Origin: an uncultured Flavobacteriaceae bacterium
GTDB taxonomy: Bacteria; Bacteroidota; Bacteroidia; Flavobacteriales; Flavobacteriaceae
NCBI GenBank assembly: GCA_938092005.1
Contig: CALKOU010000001.1
Coordinates: forward strand, 1 to 64,000
DNA length: 64,000 bases
Direction of reading: 5' to 3'
Part shown: piece after piece, positions 26,450 through 35,295 of the stretch
Layout: each line of letters begins with the position of its first letter
Numbering within the stretch: the stretch's first letter is position 1
Program-made: the position numbers and the translations under genes
The notes under the pieces: generated by a model
The model's database searches: none
What the model was told of the DNA's origin: nothing
What the model saw: the letters and a program-made list of their open reading frames with translations, nothing else

Positions 26450-27024
26450 AGTGCTAAAAAGTTTTGTAAAAGGGTTGCGCCCACAACACCGCTTTTTTCA
26501 GGGTGGAACTGTGTGCCGTAAAAATTATTTTTTGAAAGTGCTGCTGCAAAGGGTACTGCATATGTGCATGCTCCCACCACATCAGCGTTAGGTTTTGCAT
26601 AGTAGCTATGTACCATATAAAAATGACTGTTTGAAGGAATGCCTTGAAATAATGCCTCTTTACCATCTACCGTGTTCCATCCCATATGCGGAACGTTTAA
26701 ATTGGTTTTAAAGCGCACCACGTCTGTATTAAAAACACCCAAACCCTTTGTGTTTCCCTCCTCAGAGTGATTACACATCAATTGCATGCCCAAACAAATC
26801 CCTAACACCGGCTGTGTGAGCGTTGGAATTAGTGTGTCCAGGCCCGTAGCTTGAAGCTTTTCCATGGCAGAGCTTGCCTCGCCCACACCTGGAAAAATAA
26901 CATGCGTTGCCTTTTTAATTTCCACAGCGTCATGACTTAGTGTTGCGGTAGCACCCAAGCGCTCAAGCGCAAAACGAATGCTTTGAATATTACCCGCACC
27001 GTAATCAATAATGACTACATTCAT
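26446..27024 (-). CDS. hisH: imidazole glycerol phosphate synthase, glutaminase subunit
   Basis: A 192-residue class I amidotransferase: [16 protein letters not shown] at the start, nucleophile Cys in [11 protein letters not shown] near residue 77, and the His-Glu pair in [11 protein letters not shown] near the C-terminus. Supplies ammonia to HisF. Its start overlaps the hisB stop by 4 bases, and the hisA start overlaps its own stop. Confidence 0.97.
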   Translation of the reverse strand: MNVVIIDYGAGNIQSIRFALERLGATATLSHDAVEIKKATHVIFPGVGEASSAMEKLQATGLDTLIPTLTQPVLGICLGMQLMCNHSEEGNTKGLGVFNTDVVRFKTNLNVPHMGWNTVDGKEALFQGIPSNSHFYMVHSYYAKPNADVVGACTYAVPFAAALSKNNFYGTQFHPEKSGVVGATLLQNFLAL

Positions 27025-28145
27025 AATTGTCCTTTGGTTGAGGGTAATATTAGTTTTTCAGCATCACGTTTGATGGCCATTTTAATGGCTTTTGCAAACG
27101 CTTTAAAAATAGCTTCAATTTTGTGGTGTTCATTGTGCCCTTCAGCCTTTATGTTCAAATTCGCTTTTGCACCATCAGCAAAGGATTTGAAGAAATGAAA
27201 AAACATTTCGGTTGGCATTTTACCAATCATTTCCCGTTTAAATTTCGCATCCCACATCAACCACGCGCGTCCACCAAAATCAATAGCTACTTGTGCTAAG
27301 CAATCGTCCATTGGCAAGCAAAAACCATAGCGTTCCATGCCAAGTTTATTGCCAAGCGCATCGGCAAAGGCCTCACCTAAAGCAATGGCCGTGTCTTCAA
27401 TCGTGTGGTGTTCGTCTACTTCTAAATCGCCTTTGGTTGTAAGCGTTATATCAATTCCGCCGTGGCGTGCCAACTGATCTAGCATATGATCAAAAAAGAC
27501 AATGCCTGTGTCAATTATACTTTTCCCCGTACCATCTAAATTTAGCTCAATATTGATAGCTGTTTCTTTAGTAGTACGAGCATGTGTGGCCCTACGCGCA
27601 CCTGCTTTTAACAGCGTATAAATGGCTTCCCATGTCTGCGTCTGTAAGGCAATGGTTTCCGCAAGCTCTTCGGAGATATTTTCTGCAAGGCGTGAATCGT
27701 TTTGGAGTAATATTCCTTTTGCATTTAGATTTTTTGCCAATTGCATGTCGCTCATGCGATCACCAATAACAAACGAGTTTACTAGATCATAATCTGGATT
27801 ATCCAAATAGGCTGTAAGCATTCCGGTTTTTGGTTTTCGCGTGGGTGCATGGTCTGCTGGTAAACTTTTATCAATATACACTTGATCAAAAGCAATGCCC
27901 TCGTTTTTGAGTGCTGTTATCAAAAAGTCATGCGTAGGCCAAAAGGTGTTTTCTGGAAAAGAATCCGTTCCCAAACCATCTTGATTGGTTACCATAACCA
28001 ATTCATAGTCGAGTTCCTTTGCAATACGCCCCAAATATTGAAATACACCGGGATAAAAAACAAGTTTGTCTAAGGCATCCAGTTGGTAATTTTCAGGCTC
28101 TAATGCCAGCGTACCGTCTCGGTCAATAAAAAGTACTTTTCTCAT
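27021..28145 (-). CDS. hisB: bifunctional histidinol-phosphatase / imidazoleglycerol-phosphate dehydratase
   Basis: A 374-residue fusion. The N-terminal HAD phosphatase (about 1-165) has [15 protein letters not shown] and [13 protein letters not shown]. The C-terminal dehydratase (about 185-374) has [39 protein letters not shown] and [18 protein letters not shown] with the metal-binding histidines. It performs the dehydratase and phosphatase steps. The start overlaps the hisC stop by 4 bases. Confidence 0.97.
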   Translation of the reverse strand: MRKVLFIDRDGTLALEPENYQLDALDKLVFYPGVFQYLGRIAKELDYELVMVTNQDGLGTDSFPENTFWPTHDFLITALKNEGIAFDQVYIDKSLPADHAPTRKPKTGMLTAYLDNPDYDLVNSFVIGDRMSDMQLAKNLNAKGILLQNDSRLAENISEELAETIALQTQTWEAIYTLLKAGARRATHARTTKETAINIELNLDGTGKSIIDTGIVFFDHMLDQLARHGGIDITLTTKGDLEVDEHHTIEDTAIALGEAFADALGNKLGMERYGFCLPMDDCLAQVAIDFGGRAWLMWDAKFKREMIGKMPTEMFFHFFKSFADGAKANLNIKAEGHNEHHKIEAIFKAFAKAIKMAIKRDAEKLILPSTKGQL

Positions 28146-29194
28146 ATCGATATGGATTTACATGCACGAATAAGTTGATCATTTTCTTGTGGTGTCCCCA
28201 CCGTTATACGAATACAATTGTTGCAGTTTTCTTGTGTAGAGCGGTCACGAGTTACGATGTTTTTAGCTAATAATTCACGGTAACGTTTTTGGGCATCATC
28301 TACGCGGATAAGCAAAAAGTTTGCATCGGATGGGTAAATAGTTTCTACCCAAGAAACAGCTGTTAAGGCTGACTTCAGACGGTTACGTTCTTCAATAATT
28401 TCGTTGATTTGAGATGTATATTTTTCTGTATTCGAAAGTTCTACAATGGCGCGTTCTTGACTAAGCGCGTTGATGTTATACGGAGGTTTAATACTTCTTA
28501 AAAGCGAAATAATTTCAGGGCTTGCCATGGCAATGCCCAAGCGCAATCCTGCAAGACCATACGCCTTAGAAAGGGTTTGGGTAACAATTAAGTTAGGGTA
28601 TTGTGCTAACGCAGTACTCCAACTGGGGGTGTCAGTGAAATCAATATAGGCTTCGTCAATTACCACAACCCCGTCAAAGCCTTCTAAAATACGGATGATG
28701 TCTGCGTTTGAAAATAGATTACCACTTGGATTGTTGGGACTACAGAAAAACAACGCTTTTGTCTTTGGTGTTATTGAAGAAAGGATGTTATCCGTTCTAA
28801 GTTGGAAATTGTTGTCAAGCGGCACTTCAATCATGCCCACGCTATTAATATTTGCCAAAACGGCATACATACCGTATGTAGGCGGTAAAATCACGATTTC
28901 ATCTTGATAAGGAATGCAAAATGCACGAAATATCAAATCTAACACTTCATCACTTCCATTTCCAAGTAACAGCTGATTCGTATTGCAATTGCGCAAGTTG
29001 GCAATCACTTTTTTTAACGCTGTTTGATTGGGATCTGGATAACGGTTAACATTTGTGGCATTAGGGTTCTCATTAGCATCTAAAAACGTCCACTCCCCTT
29101 CTGTTGCTGTAAAGGTGTCTCGTGCCGAGGTATAAGGTGCTAAAGCCATCATTTCAGGTCTTGCCCATTTCGATAAGTCGAACGTCTTAGCCAT
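28142..29194 (-). CDS. hisC: histidinol-phosphate aminotransferase
   Basis: A 350-residue fold-type I PLP enzyme. Motifs: [36 protein letters not shown] and the PLP lysine in [16 protein letters not shown]. Converts imidazole-acetol phosphate to histidinol phosphate using glutamate. It overlaps hisD by 8 bases. Confidence 0.96.
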   Translation of the reverse strand: MAKTFDLSKWARPEMMALAPYTSARDTFTATEGEWTFLDANENPNATNVNRYPDPNQTALKKVIANLRNCNTNQLLLGNGSDEVLDLIFRAFCIPYQDEIVILPPTYGMYAVLANINSVGMIEVPLDNNFQLRTDNILSSITPKTKALFFCSPNNPSGNLFSNADIIRILEGFDGVVVIDEAYIDFTDTPSWSTALAQYPNLIVTQTLSKAYGLAGLRLGIAMASPEIISLLRSIKPPYNINALSQERAIVELSNTEKYTSQINEIIEERNRLKSALTAVSWVETIYPSDANFLLIRVDDAQKRYRELLAKNIVTRDRSTQENCNNCIRITVGTPQENDQLIRACKSISI

Positions 29195-30473
29195 TATTTA
29201 CGTCTTTTAACCGCAAACTAACGGCATTTTTGTGAGCAAAAAGCCCTTCGGCTTCTGCCATAACTTCAATACTTGGTCCTAATTTTTGAATTCCATCTGC
29301 ACTAATACGCTGGTAGGTAATTGCTTTTGTAAATGCATCAAGGTTTACGCCGCTATATTGTTTGGTATACCCATTGGTAGGAAGTGTGTGGTTGGTGCCT
29401 GAGGCATAATCCCCAGCACTTTCGGGCGTAAAGTTTCCAATAAAAACAGATCCAGCATTGATGATTCCATCAACAAATACCGTTTCGTTTTTTGCACAAA
29501 CAATATAATGTTCTGGGCCATAGGCATTAATAAAGTCCAATGCTTCTGACTCATCATCAAAACAAACGGCAAGTGAATTGGCAAGTGCTGCTTTGGCAAT
29601 CGCTTTTCGAGGTAGTGCGGGAAGTTGTTTCTCAATTTCCGCATTCACATCACTAACAATAGCGGGTGACATAGCCACAAGTATTACTTGACTATCAACG
29701 CCGTGTTCGGCTTGTGAAAGCAAATCAGCAGCCACGTAAGCGGGGTTTGCAGTACGATCTGCAACAACCAACAGCTCAGAAGGTCCGGCAGGCATATCAA
29801 TTGCCGTTTGGTACTGAGTTGCCTTTTGCTTAGCAACGGTTACATATTGATTCCCAGGGCCAAATATCTTGTAAACCTTAGGAATAGTTACAGTACCAAA
29901 AGTCATGGCTGCTATGGCTTGAATACCTCCTACTTGTGCTACAAGAGTTACCCCACATTTGTGAGCAGCATAGCGAATCGCGGCTGGTACACCTGATTCG
30001 TTGGGCGGCGTACAAAGTACAATTTGTTTACAACCAGCTATCTGGGCTGGAATCGCTAACATCAGCACGGTAGAAAATAGCGGGGCTGTTCCTCCTGGAA
30101 TATATATTCCCACTTTTTCGATAGGTTTTTTTTCTTGCCAACAAGCAACACCTTCCATGGTATTAAGCTGTACAGGAGCTGTCTTTTGGGCAGTGTGAAA
30201 CGCATAAATGTTGGCATAGGCCACATCAATAGCAGCTACCAGTTCAGTAGACAATTCTTCTTGAGCAGTAGCTAATGCATGTTGCGAAACAAAAAGGGTG
30301 TTGGTTGTGACCCTGTCAAATTTTTGGCTGTAGGCGCGCACTGCTTCATCTCCTTGTATTCGAACGGCATTAAAAACCTCCTTCACAATGGGTTCAACAG
30401 ACGAAAAATCAGCTGTTGGACGTTGCGTTAAGGACTCCCACTGCTTACGAGATGGATTAACAACTTGTTTCAT
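29187..30473 (-). CDS. hisD: histidinol dehydrogenase
   Basis: A 428-residue zinc enzyme that catalyses the last two oxidations to histidine. EKVGIYIPGGTAPLFSTVLM, KIFGPGNQYVTVAKQ, DMPAGPSELLVVAD and the histidines in QAEHGVDSQV and YGPEHYIV are as expected. The ATG shares one base with the hisG stop, so the pair is tightly coupled. Confidence 0.97.
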   Translation of the reverse strand: MKQVVNPSRKQWESLTQRPTADFSSVEPIVKEVFNAVRIQGDEAVRAYSQKFDRVTTNTLFVSQHALATAQEELSTELVAAIDVAYANIYAFHTAQKTAPVQLNTMEGVACWQEKKPIEKVGIYIPGGTAPLFSTVLMLAIPAQIAGCKQIVLCTPPNESGVPAAIRYAAHKCGVTLVAQVGGIQAIAAMTFGTVTIPKVYKIFGPGNQYVTVAKQKATQYQTAIDMPAGPSELLVVADRTANPAYVAADLLSQAEHGVDSQVILVAMSPAIVSDVNAEIEKQLPALPRKAIAKAALANSLAVCFDDESEALDFINAYGPEHYIVCAKNETVFVDGIINAGSVFIGNFTPESAGDYASGTNHTLPTNGYTKQYSGVNLDAFTKAITYQRISADGIQKLGPSIEVMAEAEGLFAHKNAVSLRLKDVNNG

Positions 30474-31336
30474 TACTGTATCATTCGTTCAATAGGACAA
30501 ACTAAAATATCACATGCACCAGCAGCCTTTAACGCATCTACCATTTGCCAAAATGTATTTTTATCGACAACAGAGTGCAGCGAACTCCAACCTTCTTCTA
30601 CTAACGGCATTACCGTTGGGCTTTTAAGCACGGGTAACATGTTTGAAATTGTCTCAATGGCATCGTTTGGGACATTCATAATGACATACCTAGAATTTTT
30701 ACCAGCGTTTACCGCATTGATACGGAACATCAGGGTATCCAAAATCTCTTGTTTCTCGTTCGATAGTGCTTTACCATTAACCAGTACGGCTTCCGATTTA
30801 AACAGCACTTCAACTTCTTTTAAATTGTTTTTAAAGAGCGTAGAGCCACTCGATACAATATCACAAATAGCATCCGACAACCCAATGTTAGGTGCAATTT
30901 CAACCGAACCGTTAATGATGTGCAAATCTGCCGCAACGCCCCATTGATCTAGGTATTTTTGAACGGTTTTGGGATATGATGTGGCAATCTTCTTTCCCGC
31001 CAAGTCTTGAAAGCTATTGTACTCCGCTTCTTTAGGTACAGCTATCGAAACACGACATTTTGAAAAACCAAGTGATGTAAGGGTTTTAAGATCTTCCCCT
31101 TTTTCAATCAATAAATTCTCTCCAACAATAGCCAAATCCACGACTCCATCTCTAAGATATTGCGGAATGTCGCCATTGCGCAAGTAATAGATGTCAATGG
31201 GGAAATTAGATGCCGACGTTTTAAGTTGGTCTTTTCCATTGTTAATAGATATGCCACAGTCTTTAAGCAGCTTTAATGATTCTTCATTAAGCCGTCCTGA
31301 CTTTTGAATTGCAATTCGTATGTTCTCTTTCTTCAT
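30473..31336 (-). CDS. hisG: ATP phosphoribosyltransferase, long form
   Basis: The product is 287 residues, which includes the C-terminal ACT-like regulatory domain (about 210-287, with VMPLVEEGWSSLHSVVDKNT). This is the long, HisZ-independent, histidine-inhibited form. IRIAIQKSGRLNEESLKLL, GIVDLAIVGEN-type and CDIVSSGSTLFKNNL segments form the catalytic domains. First gene of the operon, so it sits directly after a leader-peptide attenuator. Confidence 0.95.
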   Translation of the reverse strand: MKKENIRIAIQKSGRLNEESLKLLKDCGISINNGKDQLKTSASNFPIDIYYLRNGDIPQYLRDGVVDLAIVGENLLIEKGEDLKTLTSLGFSKCRVSIAVPKEAEYNSFQDLAGKKIATSYPKTVQKYLDQWGVAADLHIINGSVEIAPNIGLSDAICDIVSSGSTLFKNNLKEVEVLFKSEAVLVNGKALSNEKQEILDTLMFRINAVNAGKNSRYVIMNVPNDAIETISNMLPVLKSPTVMPLVEEGWSSLHSVVDKNTFWQMVDALKAAGACDILVCPIERMIQ

Positions 31337-31344
31337 AATTAAAA

Positions 31345-31377
31345 CAAAAAAACCCGTTTGATACGTTCAAACGGGTT
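31345..31377 (-). terminator. attenuator terminator of the his operon
   Basis: On the minus strand AACCCGTTTGA (31377-31367) pairs perfectly with TCAAACGGGTT (31361-31351) around a 5-base loop and is followed by a run of T. It lies between the his leader peptide and hisG. The leader segment TTTCAAACG just before the leader stop codon can pair with the 5' arm CGTTTGAA, so an antiterminator is possible. Confidence 0.85.
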
Positions 31378-31400
31378 AGTCGATAGTACATATACCTCAC

Positions 31401-31454
31401 CTAGCTCGTTTGAAACGATGACTTTGAATGATGGTGTGTATGTGTGTTATTCAT
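31401..31454 (-). CDS. hisL: his operon leader peptide
   Basis: A 17-codon open frame, ATG at 31454 to TAG at 31401, encoding MNNTHTHHHSKSSFQTS. It has four histidines in a five-residue stretch, followed by a terminator hairpin before hisG. Ribosome stalling at the His codons when charged histidyl-tRNA is scarce should favour the antiterminator and allow read-through. The gene is too short for ordinary ORF calling. Confidence 0.85.
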   Translation of the reverse strand: MNNTHTHHHSKSSFQTS

Positions 31455-31487
31455 TTGCTTGCAAATATCGAACTTTTTTTTCAAAGT

Positions 31488-32306
31488 TTATTGATTTCCT
31501 AAAATAAGTGGCAACCCATCTTTGGAGTTTCCAATAACAATCACTTTGGCATTGGGGGATTCTGATAATTTAATGGTCGCCTCAATTCCCTTTTCCTTAA
31601 GAATATTGGATGTCAATGAAGCCGCTAAAATACGGTTTGCAACAGCTTTACCTTCGGCATCAATGCGAACTTTCTCTGCTTCTTGACGTGCTTTTTCTAA
31701 ACGGAACTCATACTCAAGTGCTTCTTGCTCTTGGGTAAGCTTTCGCTGGATAGCTTCTTTGATAGATGCAGGAAGTGTAACATCACGTACCAATACTGCA
31801 TTTAACTGCACATGTTGACCTTCTACTTTACGTTTGGTTTCCTCAAAAATTTCATTTTGAATGGCATCACGCTTCGTGGAATACAATTGTTCGGGTGTAT
31901 AACGTCCAATTACAGAACGTGCAACAGCACGAATTTCTGGCGCAATTACGATGTTAAGATAATTTTCACCTTTGGTTTTGTGCAACATACCCAGTTCATC
32001 AATCTTAGGTTGGTATAAAACAGAAACGTCTAATGAAATTTCAAGACCGTTTGAAGAAAGTACGCGCATGTCGCTTTCAAATTCTTCTTGCTGTTTAATG
32101 TTATAGGTATACACTCGATTCCACGGAGCGATAAGGTGAAACCCTTCACTTAGTGGTGCGTCAGTGGTAACGGTACCACCTCCAAAGCGTTTCCAAACCA
32201 CACCTGCTTCACCATATTGGATGTTTACGTATGATTTTGAAAGAAAAATAAAGCTTGCAATGATAAGAACTACTATGGGTAGTCCGAGTTTTGGGAGTTT
32301 TTCCAT
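31488..32306 (-). CDS. prohibitin-like SPFH-domain membrane protein
   Basis: A 272-residue protein from the ATG at 32306; the longer frame adds 49 residues reaching into fabG. One N-terminal membrane helix (LGLPIVVLIIASFIFLSKSY), then an SPFH/band-7 domain (VNIQYGEAGVVWKRFGGGTV, GLEISLDVSVLYQP, APEIRAVARSVIGRYTPEQL). The coiled coil after it, from EQEALEYEFRLEKARQEAEK, is typical of prohibitins. Probably forms ring assemblies in the inner membrane. It follows fabG by 11 bases. Confidence 0.88.
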   Translation of the reverse strand: MEKLPKLGLPIVVLIIASFIFLSKSYVNIQYGEAGVVWKRFGGGTVTTDAPLSEGFHLIAPWNRVYTYNIKQQEEFESDMRVLSSNGLEISLDVSVLYQPKIDELGMLHKTKGENYLNIVIAPEIRAVARSVIGRYTPEQLYSTKRDAIQNEIFEETKRKVEGQHVQLNAVLVRDVTLPASIKEAIQRKLTQEQEALEYEFRLEKARQEAEKVRIDAEGKAVANRILAASLTSNILKEKGIEATIKLSESPNAKVIVIGNSKDGLPLILGNQ

Positions 32307-32317
32307 GATTATAATTA

Positions 32318-33064
32318 TTAAGTTAACATACCGCCGTCTACGTTCAGTACTTGTCCGGTAATGTACGCCGATAAATCGGAGGCTAAAAAGATACAAGCGT
32401 TGGCTACATCCGCTGGAGAGCCGCCGCGTTTTAATGGGATACCCGCACGCCATTGTGCAACAACGTCTTCGGGAAGTTTGTCGGTCATTTCAGTTTCAAT
32501 AAAACCAGGTGCAATGACGTTGGATCGAATGTTTCGCGAACCCAACTCAAGAGCAACGGACTTTGAAAACCCAATAATACCAGCTTTCGAAGCAGCGTAA
32601 TTAGCCTGTCCAGCATTTCCTTTGACACCAACTACAGAACTCATGTGAATAAGACTTCCATAACGTTGTTTGAGCATGGTACGTTGCACCGCTTTTGTCA
32701 TGTTGAATACGGACTTTAGATTTACTTCAATAACCTTGTCAAAGTCCTCCTCAGAAATACGCATTAACAAATTGTCTTTTGTAATACCAGCATTGTTAAT
32801 CAGCACATCAATGGAATCAAACGATTCTAATACATCGTTAACCAACTGTTGGGCTGCATCAAAATCAGCAGCATTTGATTTATAGGCTTTGGCTTTCACA
32901 CCAAGTGCCGTTAATTCATCTTCCAATGCTTTGGCTGGTCCTTCAGATGAGCTATAGGTAAAAGCCACATTGGCACCCTGTTGCGCAAAGGCAAGCGCAA
33001 TACCACGTCCAATACCCCTACTGGCTCCGGTAATAATAACATTTTTTCCTTTTACTAAATCCAT
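32318..33064 (-). CDS. fabG: 3-oxoacyl-[ACP] reductase
   Basis: A 248-residue short-chain dehydrogenase. The cofactor loop is GASRGIGRG, with NNAG at the usual place, the catalytic Ser in HMSSVVG, and Y-x3-K in YAASKAG. The C-terminus, AYITGQVLNVDGGM, is typical of FabG. It reduces beta-ketoacyl-ACP in fatty acid elongation. Lies 4 bases after sucD. Confidence 0.93.
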   Translation of the reverse strand: MDLVKGKNVIITGASRGIGRGIALAFAQQGANVAFTYSSSEGPAKALEDELTALGVKAKAYKSNAADFDAAQQLVNDVLESFDSIDVLINNAGITKDNLLMRISEEDFDKVIEVNLKSVFNMTKAVQRTMLKQRYGSLIHMSSVVGVKGNAGQANYAASKAGIIGFSKSVALELGSRNIRSNVIAPGFIETEMTDKLPEDVVAQWRAGIPLKRGGSPADVANACIFLASDLSAYITGQVLNVDGGMLT

Positions 33065-33068
33065 GATA

Positions 33069-33941
33069 TTAAGCTAAAACCTGTGCAACTGTTTTTCCAA
33101 TAGCAGCAGGTGAATTTACAACATGAATACCACAAGACTTCATGATCGCTTTTTTGGCTTCGGCAGTATCTTCTGCGCCACCAACAATAGCCCCAGCATG
33201 TCCCATGGTACGGCCTTTTGGAGCGGTTTCACCAGCAATAAATCCAACAACAGGCTTTCTGTTCCCTGTTTCTTTAATCCAATTGGCAGCGTCTGCTTCA
33301 AGCTGTCCTCCAATTTCACCAATCATAACGATGCATTCTGTTTCATCGTCTTCCATAAGCAGTTGTACGGCATCTTTGGTAGTGGTTCCAATAATAGGAT
33401 CTCCGCCAATTCCAATGGCCGTTGTAATACCATAGCCTTCTTTTACAACCTGATCTGCGGCTTCGTAAGTAAGCGTTCCAGACTTAGAAACAATACCAAC
33501 ATTTCCCTTCTTAAATACAAATCCTGGCATGATACCTACTTTGGCTTCGTCGGGAGAAATAACACCTGGGCAGTTAGGTCCTACAACACGACAATCTTTT
33601 CCCCTTACATATTCCATGGCCTTGGCCATATCGTTAACAGGGATTCCTTCTGTAATGGTGATAATGACTTTAATTCCTGCTTCTGCAGCTTCCATAATGG
33701 CATCGGCGGCGAAAGCCGGTGGCACAAAAATGATGGACGTATCTGCATGTACTTCTTTGACAGCTTCAGCAACGGTGTTAAAAACGGGTTTATCTAGGTG
33801 ACTTTGTCCTCCTTTTCCAGGTGTAACGCCACCAACAACATTGGTTCCGTAGGCGATCATTTGACTTGCGTGAAAGGTTCCTTCACTCCCCGTGAAGCCT
33901 TGTACAATAATGTTTGAATTTTTGGTTACTAATACACTCAT
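33069..33941 (-). CDS. sucD: succinate-CoA ligase, alpha subunit
   Basis: A 290-residue protein. CoA-binding N-terminus IIVQGFTGSEGTFHASQMI, then RVVGPNCPGVISPDEAKVGI, and the phosphohistidine loop GRTMGHAGAIVGG. TCA-cycle step succinyl-CoA to succinate with nucleotide formation. The beta subunit gene is not in the neighbourhood, a separation that is common in Bacteroidota. Confidence 0.96.
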   Translation of the reverse strand: MSVLVTKNSNIIVQGFTGSEGTFHASQMIAYGTNVVGGVTPGKGGQSHLDKPVFNTVAEAVKEVHADTSIIFVPPAFAADAIMEAAEAGIKVIITITEGIPVNDMAKAMEYVRGKDCRVVGPNCPGVISPDEAKVGIMPGFVFKKGNVGIVSKSGTLTYEAADQVVKEGYGITTAIGIGGDPIIGTTTKDAVQLLMEDDETECIVMIGEIGGQLEADAANWIKETGNRKPVVGFIAGETAPKGRTMGHAGAIVGGAEDTAEAKKAIMKSCGIHVVNSPAAIGKTVAQVLA

Positions 33942-33943
33942 GG

Positions 33944-34510
33944 TTATGCTTTTACTCGTTCTATATAAGTTCCTTTTTCGGTATCTACTTTAATTTTATC
34001 TCCTTCATTGATAAATAAAGGGACATTGATTTTTGCTCCTGTTTCAGCAGTTGCTGGTTTGGTGGCATTAGTGGCCGTATTGCCCTTAACACCAGGTTCT
34101 GTATGCGTAATTTCAAGAATAACACTTGCTGGCATATCAACTGAAAGCGGATTGTTATTTTCGGTATTGGTCATTACTGTTACAACCTCTCCTTCTTTCA
34201 TCAGTTTTGGTTGATCTAAGATGCTTTCTTGAAGTTCAATTTGATTGTAGTCTTCTGTGTTCATGAAGTGATAGGTTTCATTTTCTGCATACAGAAATTG
34301 ATATTTACGTGTTTCCACACGTACGTCCTCAATCTTATGTCCAGCTGAAAAGGTGTTATCCACCACTTTTCCAGAAGTTACACTTTTAAGCTTGGTTCGT
34401 ACAAAAGCAGGTCCTTTGCCCGGCTTTACATGTAAGAACTCTATAATTTTATAAATATCATTGTTGAAATGAATGCAAAGTCCTTTGCGGATATCGGAAG
34501 TTGATGCCAT
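33944..34510 (-). CDS. efp: translation elongation factor P
   Basis: A 188-residue, three-domain EF-P that relieves ribosome stalling at polyproline. The modification loop reads VKPGKGPAFVRTKLK, with Lys at the tip (position 33 or so). YMNTEDY-type and INVPLFINEGDKIKVDTEKG segments mark domains II and III. It is separated from lpxA by 2 bases and from sucD by 2 bases, so it is within one transcription unit. Confidence 0.96.
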   Translation of the reverse strand: MASTSDIRKGLCIHFNNDIYKIIEFLHVKPGKGPAFVRTKLKSVTSGKVVDNTFSAGHKIEDVRVETRKYQFLYAENETYHFMNTEDYNQIELQESILDQPKLMKEGEVVTVMTNTENNNPLSVDMPASVILEITHTEPGVKGNTATNATKPATAETGAKINVPLFINEGDKIKVDTEKGTYIERVKA

Positions 34511-34512
34511 AA

Positions 34513-35295
34513 TTAGTTTTTAATGTATCCTTTCATAATACCACGCTGCGATTGTCTTATAAACTGTAAGATTTCATCACGCTCTGTTGATGCCTCCATT
34601 TCAGCCTCGATAATTTGTGTAGCTTGAGTATTGTTTAAATTCTTTTGATATAAGATACGGTATATACTCTGAATTTCTCTGATTTTATCTGAATCAAATC
34701 CACGTCGACGTAAACCAACAGAGTTAACGCCAGCGTATGAAAGCGGCTCACGTGCTGCTTTTACATAAGGTGGGATATCTTTTCGAACCAATGACCCCCC
34801 TGCAACAAAGGCATGGTCGCCAATTGAACAAAACTGATGAACAGCGGTCATTCCAGCCAATATAACGTGGTTACCAACGCTAATGTGGCCCGCTAAAGTA
34901 CTGTTATTGGAAAAAATGCAATAATCTCCAACAACACAATCGTGTGCAATGTGGGAATACGCCATTATAAGGCAATTTTTTCCAATTTTGGTTTTTGCTC
35001 TGGATGTTGTTCCACGGTTTATGGTAACACATTCTCTAATGGTTGTATTATCTCCAATTTCTGCTGTCGTTTTTTCTCCGTTAAACTTAAGGTCTTGTGG
35101 AACAGCTCCTATTACAGCACCTGGAAAAATACTACAATTTTTTCCAATCCTAGCGCCTTCCATAATAGTTACGTTTGGGCCTATCCAAGTACCCTCACCT
35201 ATAACCACGTTTTTATCAATGGTGGTAAAAGGTTCTATGACTACATTCTTTGCGATTTTTGCATCGGAATGCACATATGCTAATGGTTGATTCAT
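34513..35295 (-). CDS. lpxA: UDP-N-acetylglucosamine acyltransferase
   Basis: A 260-residue left-handed beta-helix enzyme: repeated hexapeptides such as AKIAKNVVIEPFTTIDKNVV, catalytic His in AYSHIAHDCVVGD near 122, and a helical C-terminal domain. First step of lipid A synthesis, adding a 3-hydroxyacyl chain to UDP-GlcNAc. The ATG overlaps the lpxC/fabZ stop (ATGA, 35292-35295). Confidence 0.96.
   Translation of the reverse strand: MNQPLAYVHSDAKIAKNVVIEPFTTIDKNVVIGEGTWIGPNVTIMEGARIGKNCSIFPGAVIGAVPQDLKFNGEKTTAEIGDNTTIRECVTINRGTTSRAKTKIGKNCLIMAYSHIAHDCVVGDYCIFSNNSTLAGHISVGNHVILAGMTAVHQFCSIGDHAFVAGGSLVRKDIPPYVKAAREPLSYAGVNSVGLRRRGFDSDKIREIQSIYRILYQKNLNNTQATQIIEAEMEASTERDEILQFIRQSQRGIMKGYIKN

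Noticed and set aside
33123-33797. Long open frame of 224 codons opposite sucD
   Set aside because: It lies entirely antisense to a well-supported gene, is rich in Asn/Ser/Phe of no recognisable fold, and has no start or family support. It arises from codon bias on the other strand.
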